Part shown: in pieces, positions 1 through 8,216 of the stretch
How the letters are laid out: the number at the start of each line of letters is the position of its first letter
Numbering within the stretch: position 1 is the stretch's first letter
From: Nocardia sp. NBC_01329
GTDB taxonomy: Bacteria; Actinomycetota; Actinomycetes; Mycobacteriales; Mycobacteriaceae
Assembly: GCF_035956715.1 (NCBI RefSeq)
Contig: NZ_CP108381.1
Span: 4,124,001 to 4,188,000 of the forward strand
Length of the DNA stretch: 64,000 bases
Direction of reading: 5' to 3'
Made by a program: the position numbers and the translations under genes
Notes under the pieces: generated by a model
Database searches by the model: none
Seen by the model: only the letters and a program-made list of their open reading frames with translations
Told to the model about the DNA's origin: nothing

Positions 1-2281
1 TGATCCCGGCGCGCTGCACCCGCTGCCACAGATCGGGCGGGCAGGCCTCACCGCCGAGCACCAGCAGCCGCGGGACGAGTTCGGCCAGGCCGTGGGCGAA
101 CAGCGCGGCGGCCAGGGTCGGGGTACCGTCCACGACCTCCACCCCGTCGGCGCGGAACGCCGCGATCAGGGCCGCCGGGTCGCGCCGGATCGTGCTGTCG
201 TACAGATGGATCCGGTGCCCGTCGAGCAACCACAGCAGCGGATCGAGAGCGGCGTCGAAGGCGAACGAGGTGGTGTGCGCGACTGTCAGGCGGCGCCCGC
301 CGGCCCGCTCCACGGTTTCGGCGTAGATCCCGGATCGGTGCCCGGCCACCAGCTGCGCGAGGGCGGCGTGGTCGATCACCACGCCTTTCGGCGTGCCCGT
401 CGAACCGGAGGTGTAGAGCGCATAGGCGGGGTGATCGCCGCGGAGCTCCCCGGTTTCGGCGGCGACCGGCGGGGTGCCCGGATACTCACGCAACGCGGTG
501 CGCACCGGTTCGCTGCCGAGGTCCACTGCCCGGCAGTCGAGTACCTCGGCCAGCGCGGAGTCGGTGAGCACCAGGATCGGGCGGGCGTCGTCGATCACGG
601 CCTGTAGCCGGGGCACCGGATGTTCGGGGTCGAGCGGCAGATACATGCCGCCGGCCCGCCAGACCGCCAGCAGCGCGACCACGAGATCGGCGCAGCGCGG
701 CAGGGCGACGCCGACCGGCGCGCCCGGAGTCACACCCCGGTCCCGCAGATATCGGACCAGCCGGTGGACCCGATCACCCAGTTCGCCACCGGTGTAGCGC
801 TGGGTCCCGTCCGCCAGGACCGTGGCGTCGGCGTACTCCGCGACCATCCGGTCCAGCGCGGCGGGCACCAGTTCGGCACCCGTTGCGGCCGGAGGTCCCG
901 ACCGGTCGTCCAGCAGGCGCTCCCGGTCGGCGCGGTCGATCAGTTCCAGCGTCCCGACCGCCACCTTGTCCAATTCGGTGAACGCCTCGACGACCCGGAC
1001 CAGACCCGCCACCCGGCGGTAGGCGGTCTCCGGATCGTTGGTCCGCGCATCGCATTCGAAACCCAGGAGTACCGATTTATCGGGCAGCGGGGTCACGACC
1101 AGCCCGAGATCCTCCGGCGGTCCGCCGGCCACATTGCGCAGGACACCTCTGGCACCGTCGAAATCCAGCGCGAAATCGAAGACCTTGAGATTCATCCCGA
1201 TTCCGTGCAGCAGTTCACCCGCCCCGAAACCACTGAGGTCACGGGCCAGATCCGCACCGCTGTAGCGCTGATGCTTGCGCATCTCCCGCAATGTCTCCGC
1301 GACGCGGACGCCGAGTTCGCCGACGGTGTCGTGCGCGTGCACGGCCACCCGCAGCGGCAGGACGTTCACCGCCATCGCCGGTGTACTCAGCGCGACCCGG
1401 CCGACCCGGCCCATCATCAGCATCGACAGCACGACATCGGAATTGCCCAGTAACCGCTGCACATAGGCGGCGTAGCAGGCGATCAGGCCGTCGGCCCAGG
1501 TGATCCGGTAGCGCTCGGTGCAACTGCGCAGCCGCTCCAGCGTTTCCGCCGGCAGGATCGCCTCGGCGCGGATGGTGCGCTCCACCGCCCCGCCGAGGGC
1601 GGTACCGCGACCGTCGAGCGAGGGCGCGGGATCGAGTTGTGCACGCCAGTAGCGCTGGTCGTCCGCGAATTGCTCGCTGTCGCGATAATTCTGTTCGTCG
1701 GCCACCAGCTCGGCGATCGCGCCGAAAGTCGCCTTCGGTGGCTCGGTGACCTTGCGCAGGGCGGTGTAATGCGCTGCGACGCGGCGCGACAGCAATGCCG
1801 CGCTGTAGCCGTCGACGATCAGATGGTGGTACAGCTGCACACACCACACCTCGGAGTCGGTGAGCCGGATCAGCGTGTAGTTGTAGAGTCGCCGGTCGAC
1901 CATGCCGCGGCACCGCCGCGCCGCCTGATGGCGTTCCAGCGCGACCGCTTCGTGGGCGAGCGAATGGGGTTCGGCCGCACCACGCAGGTCGATCATCGCT
2001 TGCAGGACCGCGGGTTCGTCGCAGACGAATTGTCGTGGACCGGCCTCGGTATCGCGGAAGCGCAGCCGCATGTTCTCCGCTTCGGCCACGGTCCGGCGGA
2101 TCGCCTCGGCCAGTGCCTCGACATCGATCGGGGTGTCGCCGGAGATCTCGAGGACCTCCCCGACCAGATAGCGACCCGATTCCGGATCGAAAAGCTGTGC
2201 GTTCCAAATCCCCAGCTGAGGGCCGGTGAGCGGTAACCCGGGATCGCTTGCCTTCGAGGCATCCTGCACTGCCGCCGGCAC
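1..2281 (-). CDS. Siderophore-type NRPS, N-terminal part (condensation + adenylation), runs off the left edge
   Basis: Non-ribosomal peptide synthetase, incomplete: 760 codons are visible and the 3' part lies beyond base 1. The chosen GTG start at 2281 has the ribosome site AAGGGAG about 5 bases upstream. Residues ~15-440 form a condensation domain carrying the active-site motif HHLIVDG (~152-158). From ~455 an adenylation domain begins, with the A2-like YLPLDPEHP and the P-loop motif LYTSGSTGTPKGV (~622-634), ending before the NxYGPTE motif. The general layout resembles EntF-type proteins. The substrate cannot be read because the specificity pocket is only partly present. An iron box at 2364-2382 and the downstream-oriented siderophore importer genes make a siderophore product likely; which siderophore is unknown. 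Shorter open frames in other phases of this stretch are antisense or out-of-frame shadows. Confidence 0.88.
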   Translation of the reverse strand, partial: MPAAVQDASKASDPGLPLTGPQLGIWNAQLFDPESGRYLVGEVLEISGDTPIDVEALAEAIRRTVAEAENMRLRFRDTEAGPRQFVCDEPAVLQAMIDLRGAAEPHSLAHEAVALERHQAARRCRGMVDRRLYNYTLIRLTDSEVWCVQLYHHLIVDGYSAALLSRRVAAHYTALRKVTEPPKATFGAIAELVADEQNYRDSEQFADDQRYWRAQLDPAPSLDGRGTALGGAVERTIRAEAILPAETLERLRSCTERYRITWADGLIACYAAYVQRLLGNSDVVLSMLMMGRVGRVALSTPAMAVNVLPLRVAVHAHDTVGELGVRVAETLREMRKHQRYSGADLARDLSGFGAGELLHGIGMNLKVFDFALDFDGARGVLRNVAGGPPEDLGLVVTPLPDKSVLLGFECDARTNDPETAYRRVAGLVRVVEAFTELDKVAVGTLELIDRADRERLLDDRSGPPAATGAELVPAALDRMVAEYADATVLADGTQRYTGGELGDRVHRLVRYLRDRGVTPGAPVGVALPRCADLVVALLAVWRAGGMYLPLDPEHPVPRLQAVIDDARPILVLTDSALAEVLDCRAVDLGSEPVRTALREYPGTPPVAAETGELRGDHPAYALYTSGSTGTPKGVVIDHAALAQLVAGHRSGIYAETVERAGGRRLTVAHTTSFAFDAALDPLLWLLDGHRIHLYDSTIRRDPAALIAAFRADGVEVVDGTPTLAAALFAHGLAELVPRLLVLGGEACPPDLWQRVQRAGI

Positions 2282-2363
2282 GGCAACTCCCTTCGCTGTG
2301 AAGCACTTCCGGTGCGCTGCCGATACCCGTTCCCTATCGACCGGCACGACACGCGACCACAGT

Positions 2364-2382
2364 TGAGGGTAGCCTAACCTTT
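2364..2382 (-). promoter_or_regulatory. Iron box (IdeR/DmdR1-type operator) in front of the NRPS
   Basis: The 19-bp site reads TGAGGGTAGCCTAACCTTT and matches 15 of 19 positions of the actinobacterial iron-box palindrome TTAGGTTAGCCTAACCTAA. It lies 82 bases upstream of the NRPS start and downstream of the transporter ATPase, so the NRPS probably has its own iron-repressed promoter. The match is visible; binding is inferred. Confidence 0.75.
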
Positions 2383-2432
2383 ACTGAAGCGAAACATCTA
2401 TCCTGTAGTAGACCTGTCCCAGTTTGTCTCGT

Positions 2433-3293
2433 TCAGGCCGTCCGCACCGCGTTCTCGGCCAGCGGAACCACCAGCGGGGCGCCTGTTTCGGGGTCGTCTA
2501 TCACCCGACAGCCCAGGTCGAAGACCTGCTGGACGAGCTCGGCCGTGACGATCTCGCGCGGCGCCCCGGCCGCGACCACCGCGCCGTCGCGCATGGCGAT
2601 CAGGTGGTCGGCGTAACGGAACGCGTGATTCAGATCGTGCAGCACCGCGACAACCGTCCGCCCGGTCTTCCGGTTCAATTCACGGCATAGATCCAGTAGC
2701 TGGATCTGGTGGGCGATGTCGAGGAAGGTCGTCGGTTCGTCGAGCAGCACGATCGGCGTCTCCTGGGCGAGCACCATCGCGATCCACACCCGTTGCCGCT
2801 GACCGCCGGACAGCTCGTCGACCAGCCGACCCGACAGATCGGATACTCCGGTGGCCGCCATGGCCGCGGCCACGGCCTCCTCGTCGCGGCGCGACCACTG
2901 CCGGATCAGCGACTGATGCGGATAGCGGCCCCGGGCCACCAGATCGGCGACCCGGATCCCCTCCGGCGCGGTCGAGGTCTGCGGCAGTAATCCGATCCGC
3001 CGAGCGACCTCCTTGGCCGGGTAGCTGCCGATCTGTTTACCGTCGAGCAGTACCGCACCGGACTCGGGTGCCAGCAGTCGCGACAACGCCCGCAGCAGGG
3101 TGGATTTCCCGCACGCGTTCGGGCCGATGATGACGGTGAAGGTGCCGTCGGGGATATCGACGGTCAGTTCGTCGCTGATCACCCTGCTGCGGTAGCCGAG
3201 CCGTAGCCGGTCGGCCCGCAGCCGCGCCCCGGATCCGCCGGCCGACGCGTCCGCGGCCACCTCGACGGTGCTGTGCTCAAGTTTTTCGTCCAC
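2433..3293 (-). CDS. Iron-siderophore ABC transporter ATP-binding protein (FepC/FecE type)
   Basis: 286-residue cytoplasmic ATPase that powers siderophore import through the two FecCD permeases encoded just upstream. Walker A is GPNACGKST (~57-65), the Q-loop is LLPQTS (~102-107), the ABC signature is LSGGQRQR (~161-168), Walker B is IVLLDEPT (~181-188) and the H-loop His is ~219. This is the complete set for a working ATPase. The GTG start at 3293 is preceded by a GAGGGAA ribosome site. An earlier in-frame start would extend into an arginine-rich stretch that overlaps the preceding gene and looks non-coding. The gene follows the second permease after 10 bases, as the last gene of an iron-regulated import operon. 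Confidence 0.92.
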   Translation of the reverse strand: MDEKLEHSTVEVAADASAGGSGARLRADRLRLGYRSRVISDELTVDIPDGTFTVIIGPNACGKSTLLRALSRLLAPESGAVLLDGKQIGSYPAKEVARRIGLLPQTSTAPEGIRVADLVARGRYPHQSLIRQWSRRDEEAVAAAMAATGVSDLSGRLVDELSGGQRQRVWIAMVLAQETPIVLLDEPTTFLDIAHQIQLLDLCRELNRKTGRTVVAVLHDLNHAFRYADHLIAMRDGAVVAAGAPREIVTAELVQQVFDLGCRVIDDPETGAPLVVPLAENAVRTA

Positions 3294-3303
3294 GATGATT
3301 CCC

Positions 3304-4383
3304 TCAGTTCCGTCGAGCCTCGGCCACCAGCAGATAGGCCAGATACGCACCGCCGATCGATGCGGTGACCACACCGACCGGCACGCTGGTCGGTGCGAAC
3401 AGCCGCCGCGATATCCAGTCACAGACCACCAGCAGCAGCGCCCCCATCGCCGCCGCCGGCAGGAGCGCGGTCGTCGGAGTCCGGGCCAGTCGCCGGCCCA
3501 GCTGCGGTGCCGCGAGCGCGACGAACGCGATCGGACCCGCCACCGCCGTACCGACGGCCGTGAACGCGACACTGAGCACGATCAGCGCCAGCCGTGCCCG
3601 TCCCACTCGGATTCCGAGCGCCCGGGCCGCGTCGTCGCCCAATTCCAGCACCTGCAACCGGTACGCGGCGGGGATCACCGCCACCGCCAGAAGTGCCAGC
3701 ACGATCAGGGCCGGCCCGATCTCGTCCCAGGTCAGCCCATCCAGCGTCCCGACTCCCCACGCGGCCGCCGACATCGCCTCGTCGAGATCGGCGCGCAGGA
3801 TGAGCCAGGTGTTGATCGCCGCCATCATCGCCCCGACACCGATACCGACGATGATCAGCCGGAAACCCTTGACGTTCTGCTGGAATGCGAGCAAGAAGAT
3901 CGCGAGCGCGGTGACCAGCCCGCCGCCGACCGCCCCGGCGGCGGTGGCGTAGTAGCCGCCACCGGACAGGATGACCAGCAGCGCTCCGGTGTAGGCGCCG
4001 GAATTGAACCCGACGATATCGGGGCTGCCCAGCGGATTACGGGTGACCGACTGCAGGATCGCACCGCTGATCCCGAGTGCCGCGCCGAGAACGAGCGCCA
4101 TGAGCACCCGGGGCAACCGCCATTCCCGCACGACGAGTTCGTCGCCGCCCACCCCGGTGCCGAGCAGCGCCCGCAACACCCGGTCCGGCGGAATCGCGAA
4201 ATCTCCGGTGCCGAGGGCGAGCAGCGCCACCACACAGGCCATGACCAGCAGTACGACGGTCACCACGAGGCCGCGCATTCCGAAACGAGCGGTGACACCG
4301 CGCAGGCGCAGCACCCGGACCGAACGGCCGAAGTCGACGGAGGAGGCGACGCCGAGACGCGGCGGCTTGCGCACCGTGGTCAC
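3304..4383 (-). CDS. FecCD-family iron-siderophore permease, second subunit (FepG type)
   Basis: 359-residue integral membrane subunit of the siderophore importer. After a hydrophilic stretch of ~45 residues come about nine or ten hydrophobic segments, with the family-typical RLPRVLMALVLGAALGISG (~105-123) and a following TRNPLGSPDIVG. The GTG start overlaps the stop of the previous permease in a GTGA quartet, so translation is very probably coupled. The length is normal for the family. It pairs with the preceding FecCD protein as a heterodimer; no substrate-binding lipoprotein gene lies in this window, so that partner must be encoded elsewhere. Confidence 0.92.
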   Translation of the reverse strand: MTTVRKPPRLGVASSVDFGRSVRVLRLRGVTARFGMRGLVVTVVLLVMACVVALLALGTGDFAIPPDRVLRALLGTGVGGDELVVREWRLPRVLMALVLGAALGISGAILQSVTRNPLGSPDIVGFNSGAYTGALLVILSGGGYYATAAGAVGGGLVTALAIFLLAFQQNVKGFRLIIVGIGVGAMMAAINTWLILRADLDEAMSAAAWGVGTLDGLTWDEIGPALIVLALLAVAVIPAAYRLQVLELGDDAARALGIRVGRARLALIVLSVAFTAVGTAVAGPIAFVALAAPQLGRRLARTPTTALLPAAAMGALLLVVCDWISRRLFAPTSVPVGVVTASIGGAYLAYLLVAEARRN

Positions 4384-5411
4384 GACTGCCTCAGCTCCGA
4401 GCGACGGGCGAGCCAGATCAGCACCGGGGCACCCAGGAACGCGGTCACCACACCCGCGGACAGTTCGTCGGGCGGGATCGCGACCCGGCCGAGCACATCC
4501 GCGAAGAGCACCAGCGCGGGCGCGAGGACGAGGGAATAGGCGACGATCCAGCGATTGTCGGGTCCGACGATCCAGCGCGCGATATGCGGGACGGCCAGGC
4601 CCACGAAGGTGATCGGCCCGACGGCCGCCGTCGCGGTACCGCAGAGCAGGATCAACGCGAGCGCGGTGCAGGCCCGGGTCCGGTTGACGTGCACGCCCAG
4701 CGCGCGGGCGAGATCGTCGCCGAGCGCGACGACATTGAGCGAACGGACGGCTACGAAGGCCAGGATCAGCCCGGCCACGATGAAGGGGGTCGCTCCGGCG
4801 AGCACGTCGTACCCGCGGCCGGTCAGCGCACCGGCGTCCCACTGCCGCATCTGGTCGAAGGCGGTCGGGTTCAGCAGGATCAACCCCTTGGTGACGCCGG
4901 TGAGTACGGCGGTCACCGCGACACCGGCCAGGGTGAGCCGAATCGGATCGGTCCCACCGCGACCGACGGTTCCCAGCCGAAACACCGCTATAGACACTAC
5001 AGCGGCGCCCGCGAATCCGAACCAGACATAGGAGGAGATCCCATCGGCTCCCAGGTAGGCGACGGCGATCGCGATCGCGAAGGCGGCGCCGGCATTGATT
5101 CCGAGCAGGCCCGGATCGGCCAGCGGATTGCGGGTCAGGCCCTGCATCAGACAACCCGCGACGCCCAGCGCGCTACCCGCGAGCAATCCGAGCAGCGTAC
5201 GGGGCAGGCGGTATTCGCTGATGACCAGGTCATCCGGCGATCCGTCGGGCGCCCACAGGGCACTAATGATTTCCGTGATCGGAATATGGCTCACCCCGAC
5301 CACAAGGCTCAGTATGCAGGCGATTACCAGGACGACAACTCCCAGCAACCATCCAGTCCACCTGCGGACACCCGGGTGAGTGTGGTATTCATAGGACGAA
5401 CCGGCGGTCAT
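4380..5411 (-). CDS. FecCD-family iron-siderophore permease, first subunit (FepD type)
   Basis: 343-residue polytopic membrane protein, first gene of the importer operon. It shows the FecCD hallmark YRLPRTLLGLLAGSALG followed by QGLTRNPLADPGLLG, and the C-terminal PDELSAGVVTAFLGAP region. I chose the ATG at 5411 because the protein then begins just before the first membrane segment. A GTG at 5474 would add 21 residues and cannot be excluded, since neither start has a strong ribosome site. The gene lies about 100 bases downstream of an iron box (5513-5531), so it is expected to be derepressed in low iron with the next two genes. Confidence 0.88.
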   Translation of the reverse strand: MTAGSSYEYHTHPGVRRWTGWLLGVVVLVIACILSLVVGVSHIPITEIISALWAPDGSPDDLVISEYRLPRTLLGLLAGSALGVAGCLMQGLTRNPLADPGLLGINAGAAFAIAIAVAYLGADGISSYVWFGFAGAAVVSIAVFRLGTVGRGGTDPIRLTLAGVAVTAVLTGVTKGLILLNPTAFDQMRQWDAGALTGRGYDVLAGATPFIVAGLILAFVAVRSLNVVALGDDLARALGVHVNRTRACTALALILLCGTATAAVGPITFVGLAVPHIARWIVGPDNRWIVAYSLVLAPALVLFADVLGRVAIPPDELSAGVVTAFLGAPVLIWLARRSELRQS

Positions 5412-5512
5412 GAGGCGGTGCCACACCTTCTGTGCATCGAATCGTCCCCTTCCGGCCCGTATGACGTAGGTCACTGTTATCGCTCACAAATATTGTTAGC
5501 AAACGTTTATAG

Positions 5513-5531
5513 TGAGCGAAGGCTAACCTAA
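5513..5531 (-). promoter_or_regulatory. Iron box (IdeR/DmdR1-type operator) in front of the FecCD operon
   Basis: The 19-bp site TGAGCGAAGGCTAACCTAA matches 15 of 19 positions of TTAGGTTAGGCTAACCTAA; the right half is perfect. It sits just upstream of the permease operon. Iron repression of the transporter is inferred from the match and from the gene function. Confidence 0.75.
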
Positions 5532-5561
5532 CCGAAGACTGGCTGGCAACAGAATGCGCCG

Positions 5562-5625
5562 ACACCGCACCCACGGTGTCCGCGTGCGGTGTTCGTTCCC
5601 CGGACCGGGGCGAGCCTCCGCTCGG
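5562..5625. promoter_or_regulatory. Row of three hairpins in the porin/transporter intergenic region
   Basis: Three adjacent inverted repeats are visible. The first is a perfect 9-bp stem, ACACCGCAC (5562-5570) with GTGCGGTGT (5584-5592). The second is CCCCGGACCGGGG (5598-5610). The third is CGAGC/GCTCG around 5611-5625. They lie between the iron box and the porin genes. They could act as operators, a terminator for readthrough, or structured leader RNA. No U-tract follows, and I recognise no known riboswitch. Confidence 0.45.
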
Positions 5626-5987
5626 CGCAACGACACACGAGCGAGAGGTGTGAGGGATGTGGACTCCGACGCTGCTGACGCCCATATACCCACCTCCCCC
5701 CTCGCCGCAGAGTTTCCGGTCGAACCCGGCCGGGTTGCAAGAAGATGGACAGGGATGAGGGAATAGATGACGCAGCCATTCGTCACCTGATCGCCCAGGA
5801 AGACGATCTGACACCGCCGGTGGGTTTTCCGTAACCGCCGGATTTCACCTGCGATTGGGCAGAGACACCCCCGAACCGTGGCCTACGCGCGTGCGCGGAA
5901 GGCCCAGGGAAAACTGCTGCCGTTTCGCCGGGCGGCACTGCCCGGCCGAATTCGGCGACAATTCGCAAAAACCATGAGGGAACCACG
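5626..5987. other. Intergenic stretch without a convincing gene, upstream of the first porin
   Basis: About 360 bases between the hairpins and the first porin start. Open frames here have no ribosome site or codon bias typical of the neighbours. A 7-codon ATG frame at 5767 is too short to support. The region presumably holds the porin promoter, but no clear -10/-35 pair stands out. Confidence 0.5.
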
Positions 5988-6632
5988 ATGAATATCAAGT
6001 CGATTGCTGCCACAGCGGCGATGACGGCGGCGGGACTGGGCGTCGCCGGAGGCATGGCGAATGCCGACACCTTTGTACCGCTCCCCGGCGGCGAAAAGAT
6101 CGGACCCGGCGTGAAATTGAGCCGGGTCGACGAAAGCGCGCTCATCTCGCCGTCGCTGTCGGCCAACGGCGCGGGCCGGGTCGCCTGGCTCAGCGGGCGG
6201 GTCTTCGCGGATGTCAGCCAGACTCCGGAAGGCACCCCGGGCCCCTGGAGGGGCCCCACGAACGCTCCCGGCACCAACAACTCGTCCACCCACGGCACTT
6301 CGCGCGTCAGCGCCGGATACATCGTCGGCTGCCAGGTCAGTATCGCCGACGACGCCATCTCCGCCGGCGTATCGGCCAGCGTGAGCACCTCCAGCCTGGG
6401 TGCCAGTGGTTCGCTCGGCATCAAGCTCGGCCCAGGTGATGTCAAATTCGTCAACGTCGAAGGCGTCGATATTCCGAAGCCCGGCGTGTACTGGGTCGAT
6501 TACAAAGACGTCGAAATCCAGATCGAGGGCTGCGCCGGTTATGCCCAGGCCCGGTCCTACGCCGTCGTCGAAATCATCGGCGACCACTATTCGAAGACCA
6601 CCCTGTACGGAGCTCCGTTCAGCATCGGCTGA
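5988..6632 (+). CDS. MspA-family porin (first of a tandem pair)
   Basis: 214 residues, exported. The N-terminal 26 residues are a signal peptide ending ANA|D. The mature part begins DTFVPLPGGE, the typical start of MspA porins, which form octameric goblet-shaped pores in the mycolate outer membrane for small hydrophilic nutrients. The family landmarks VGCQV and GCAGYAQARS carry the only two mature Cys residues. The C-terminus GAPFSIG is nearly identical to that of the next gene (GQPFSIG), so the pair probably arose by duplication. Start: ATG at 5988 after a GAGGGAACCACG leader. It has an insertion of roughly 20 residues (Gly/Pro/Asn rich, ~80-100) that the second porin lacks. Confidence 0.92.
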   Translation: MNIKSIAATAAMTAAGLGVAGGMANADTFVPLPGGEKIGPGVKLSRVDESALISPSLSANGAGRVAWLSGRVFADVSQTPEGTPGPWRGPTNAPGTNNSSTHGTSRVSAGYIVGCQVSIADDAISAGVSASVSTSSLGASGSLGIKLGPGDVKFVNVEGVDIPKPGVYWVDYKDVEIQIEGCAGYAQARSYAVVEIIGDHYSKTTLYGAPFSIG

Positions 6633-6698
6633 CGCACGTCGTATCTGGTCGATCAAATCCGTCGCTGAACGGAATTCTTTTCCGAGAGGGAAAATGTC

Positions 6699-7361
6699 AT
6701 GTCTGTCATCAAGAAAAGCGTAATGCGGGCCGCGGGCCTGGCGGCCGCGTCCGTCGCCGCCGTCGGCCTGTTCTCGACCGGCGCGGCGAACGCCGACACC
6801 TTCGTCCCACTGCCGGGCGGCGAGCTGACCCACACACTGCCCAACGGGCTGAGCATCACCGCTCGTATCGCCAACGAGTCGGCGACGATCAATCCGTCGT
6901 TGGGGTCGACCCCACTGCACCGCAACGCCTGGGTCTCCGGTAGTGCGCAGGTCGAGGTACACGGACCGCACAAGGGCACCAAGATCACCCCCGGCTATGT
7001 CGTGGGCTGCCAGGTCGATATCAGCGGTGGCGCCGGCAACGCCGGAGGCGGCCTCACCCAGTCCGGCCAGAATACGACCGGCAACCTCAGCTCCGGCGCC
7101 AACCTGACCCTCGGCCCGGGTCAGTCCACCTCGTTCCTGCTGCTCGATATCGAGAAGCCGGACGTGTACGGCAACGAAGGCCATACCTTCGCCATCAAGT
7201 TCACCGGTCAGAACGGCTCGGTGACCTGGACCGATTCCACCATCGGCCTCAACGGTTGCGCCGGTTACGCCCAGGCCCGCTCCTTCGTGCGGGTCGAGAC
7301 GACCACCGAGCAGGGCATCTCCGAGTTCCGCGTCTGGGGTCAGCCCTTCAGCATCGGCTGA
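6699..7361 (+). CDS. MspA-family porin (second of a tandem pair)
   Basis: 220 residues with a signal peptide of ~32 residues ending ANA|D, and the mature start DTFVPLPGGE shared with the upstream porin. The two conserved Cys motifs VGCQV and GCAGYAQARS are present. The gene follows the first porin after 66 bases on the same strand and ends just before a strong hairpin terminator, so the two are likely one transcript. Start: ATG with GAGAGGG upstream. The role is the same outer-membrane diffusion channel; the two copies may differ in solute preference or expression. Confidence 0.92.
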   Translation: MSVIKKSVMRAAGLAAASVAAVGLFSTGAANADTFVPLPGGELTHTLPNGLSITARIANESATINPSLGSTPLHRNAWVSGSAQVEVHGPHKGTKITPGYVVGCQVDISGGAGNAGGGLTQSGQNTTGNLSSGANLTLGPGQSTSFLLLDIEKPDVYGNEGHTFAIKFTGQNGSVTWTDSTIGLNGCAGYAQARSFVRVETTTEQGISEFRVWGQPFSIG

Positions 7362-7390
7362 TCCGGCCCCAGCGGAATCGTTCGACAGCG

Positions 7391-7418
7391 GTAGCCCCGG
7401 CCACCCGGCCGGGGCTAC
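7391..7418 (+). terminator. Hairpin terminator after the porin pair
   Basis: Perfect 12-bp stem GTAGCCCCGGCC / GGCCGGGGCTAC with a 4-base loop, 30 bases after the second porin stop. There is no T-run, which is common for actinobacterial terminators. Confidence 0.7.
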
Positions 7419-7673
7419 TCGCGCGTGCACCCACCACCGTGCCCGGATGCGCGTCGCCGACCCATGCGGCCGCGATAATCGGGCACCGGCACCTCTGCGC
7501 CACGACACCGTCGAATCCGGCATGTTTGTGACACTGCACAAGAACATCTGGATCGCCCCACACCAGTGGCCCGCGCCGCCGCGGCTCGCGGGCGACGGGC
7601 AGCGCGCCACCACTCCGGCCGTGCGGATCGCGGATGGGCTTCATCCGACGGTGTTCATTAAGCTGACCCTCCT
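7419..7673. other. Intergenic, nothing recognised apart from the terminator
   Basis: The 312-base gap between porin and YaeQ genes holds the terminator above. The rest shows no open frame with a ribosome site and no repeat that I can support. Confidence 0.5.
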
Positions 7674-8216
7674 ATGGCTACCGGCGCGACTCTGCACACC
7701 GTCACCCTGCACCTGTCCGATATCGACCGAGGCGTCTATCAGGAGCTGGAATTGCGGATGGCCCGGCACCCGTCGGAGACCGCGGAATTCCTGATCACCC
7801 GGCTCCTGGCCTACTGCCTCGAATACACCGAGGGCATCACCTTCAGCGACGGCGGCGTCTCGTCCACCGACGAACCTGCGGTACTGGTCCGCGATCTCAC
7901 CGGCCGGATCACCGCCTGGATCGAGGTCGGCGCGCCGGATTCCGGCCGCGTGCATCGCGGCAGCAAACTCGCCGAGCGGGTCGCGGTGTACACCCATCGC
8001 GACCCCGCCAAAGTGCTGGCGCAGCTAACCGGAAAACGGGTCCATCGCGCCGAGACCATCCCGCTCGTCTCCTTCGACCGCGCCTTCGTGGATGCCGCGG
8101 CGGCGGCCCTCGAACGCCGCAACACCGCCACGGTGTCGGTCACCGAGCGCCAGCTCTACCTGGAGCTCAACGGAACCTCGCTCAGCACCCCGGTCGAGGA
8201 ACGACACCTCGGATAG
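7674..8216 (+). CDS. YaeQ family protein
   Basis: 180 residues, the usual length of the YaeQ family. It begins MATGATLHTVTLHLSDIDRG and has the family features of an N-terminal beta segment, RMARHPSETAEFLITRLLAY (~28-47) and a later segment on the hydrolase-like core (IEVGAPDSGRVHRGSKLAER). YaeQ proteins have a restriction-nuclease-like fold and an unclear role; an older link to RfaH-like antitermination is not well supported. No ribosome site is visible before the ATG. The stop overlaps the GTG of the next gene (TAGTG). Confidence 0.88.
   Translation: MATGATLHTVTLHLSDIDRGVYQELELRMARHPSETAEFLITRLLAYCLEYTEGITFSDGGVSSTDEPAVLVRDLTGRITAWIEVGAPDSGRVHRGSKLAERVAVYTHRDPAKVLAQLTGKRVHRAETIPLVSFDRAFVDAAAAALERRNTATVSVTERQLYLELNGTSLSTPVEERHLG

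Noticed and set aside
1239..2306. Long minus-strand open frame (355 codons) over the NRPS condensation domain
   Set aside because: Arg/Gly/Pro-rich shadow in another phase; the true frame shows the HHLIVDG condensation motif and continues into the adenylation domain.
3268..4539. 423-codon plus-strand open frame opposite the FecCD permeases
   Set aside because: Antisense shadow with His/Arg/Asp/Gln-rich composition; the minus strand encodes complete permeases.
5389..5814. 141-codon minus-strand frame in the importer/porin gap, considered as a leader peptide or riboswitch region
   Set aside because: No ribosome site, no protein-like composition, and the hairpins do not match any riboswitch that I know.
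5883..7613. 576-codon minus-strand frame opposite the two porins
   Set aside because: Antisense shadow; both porins have signal peptides and family motifs on the plus strand.
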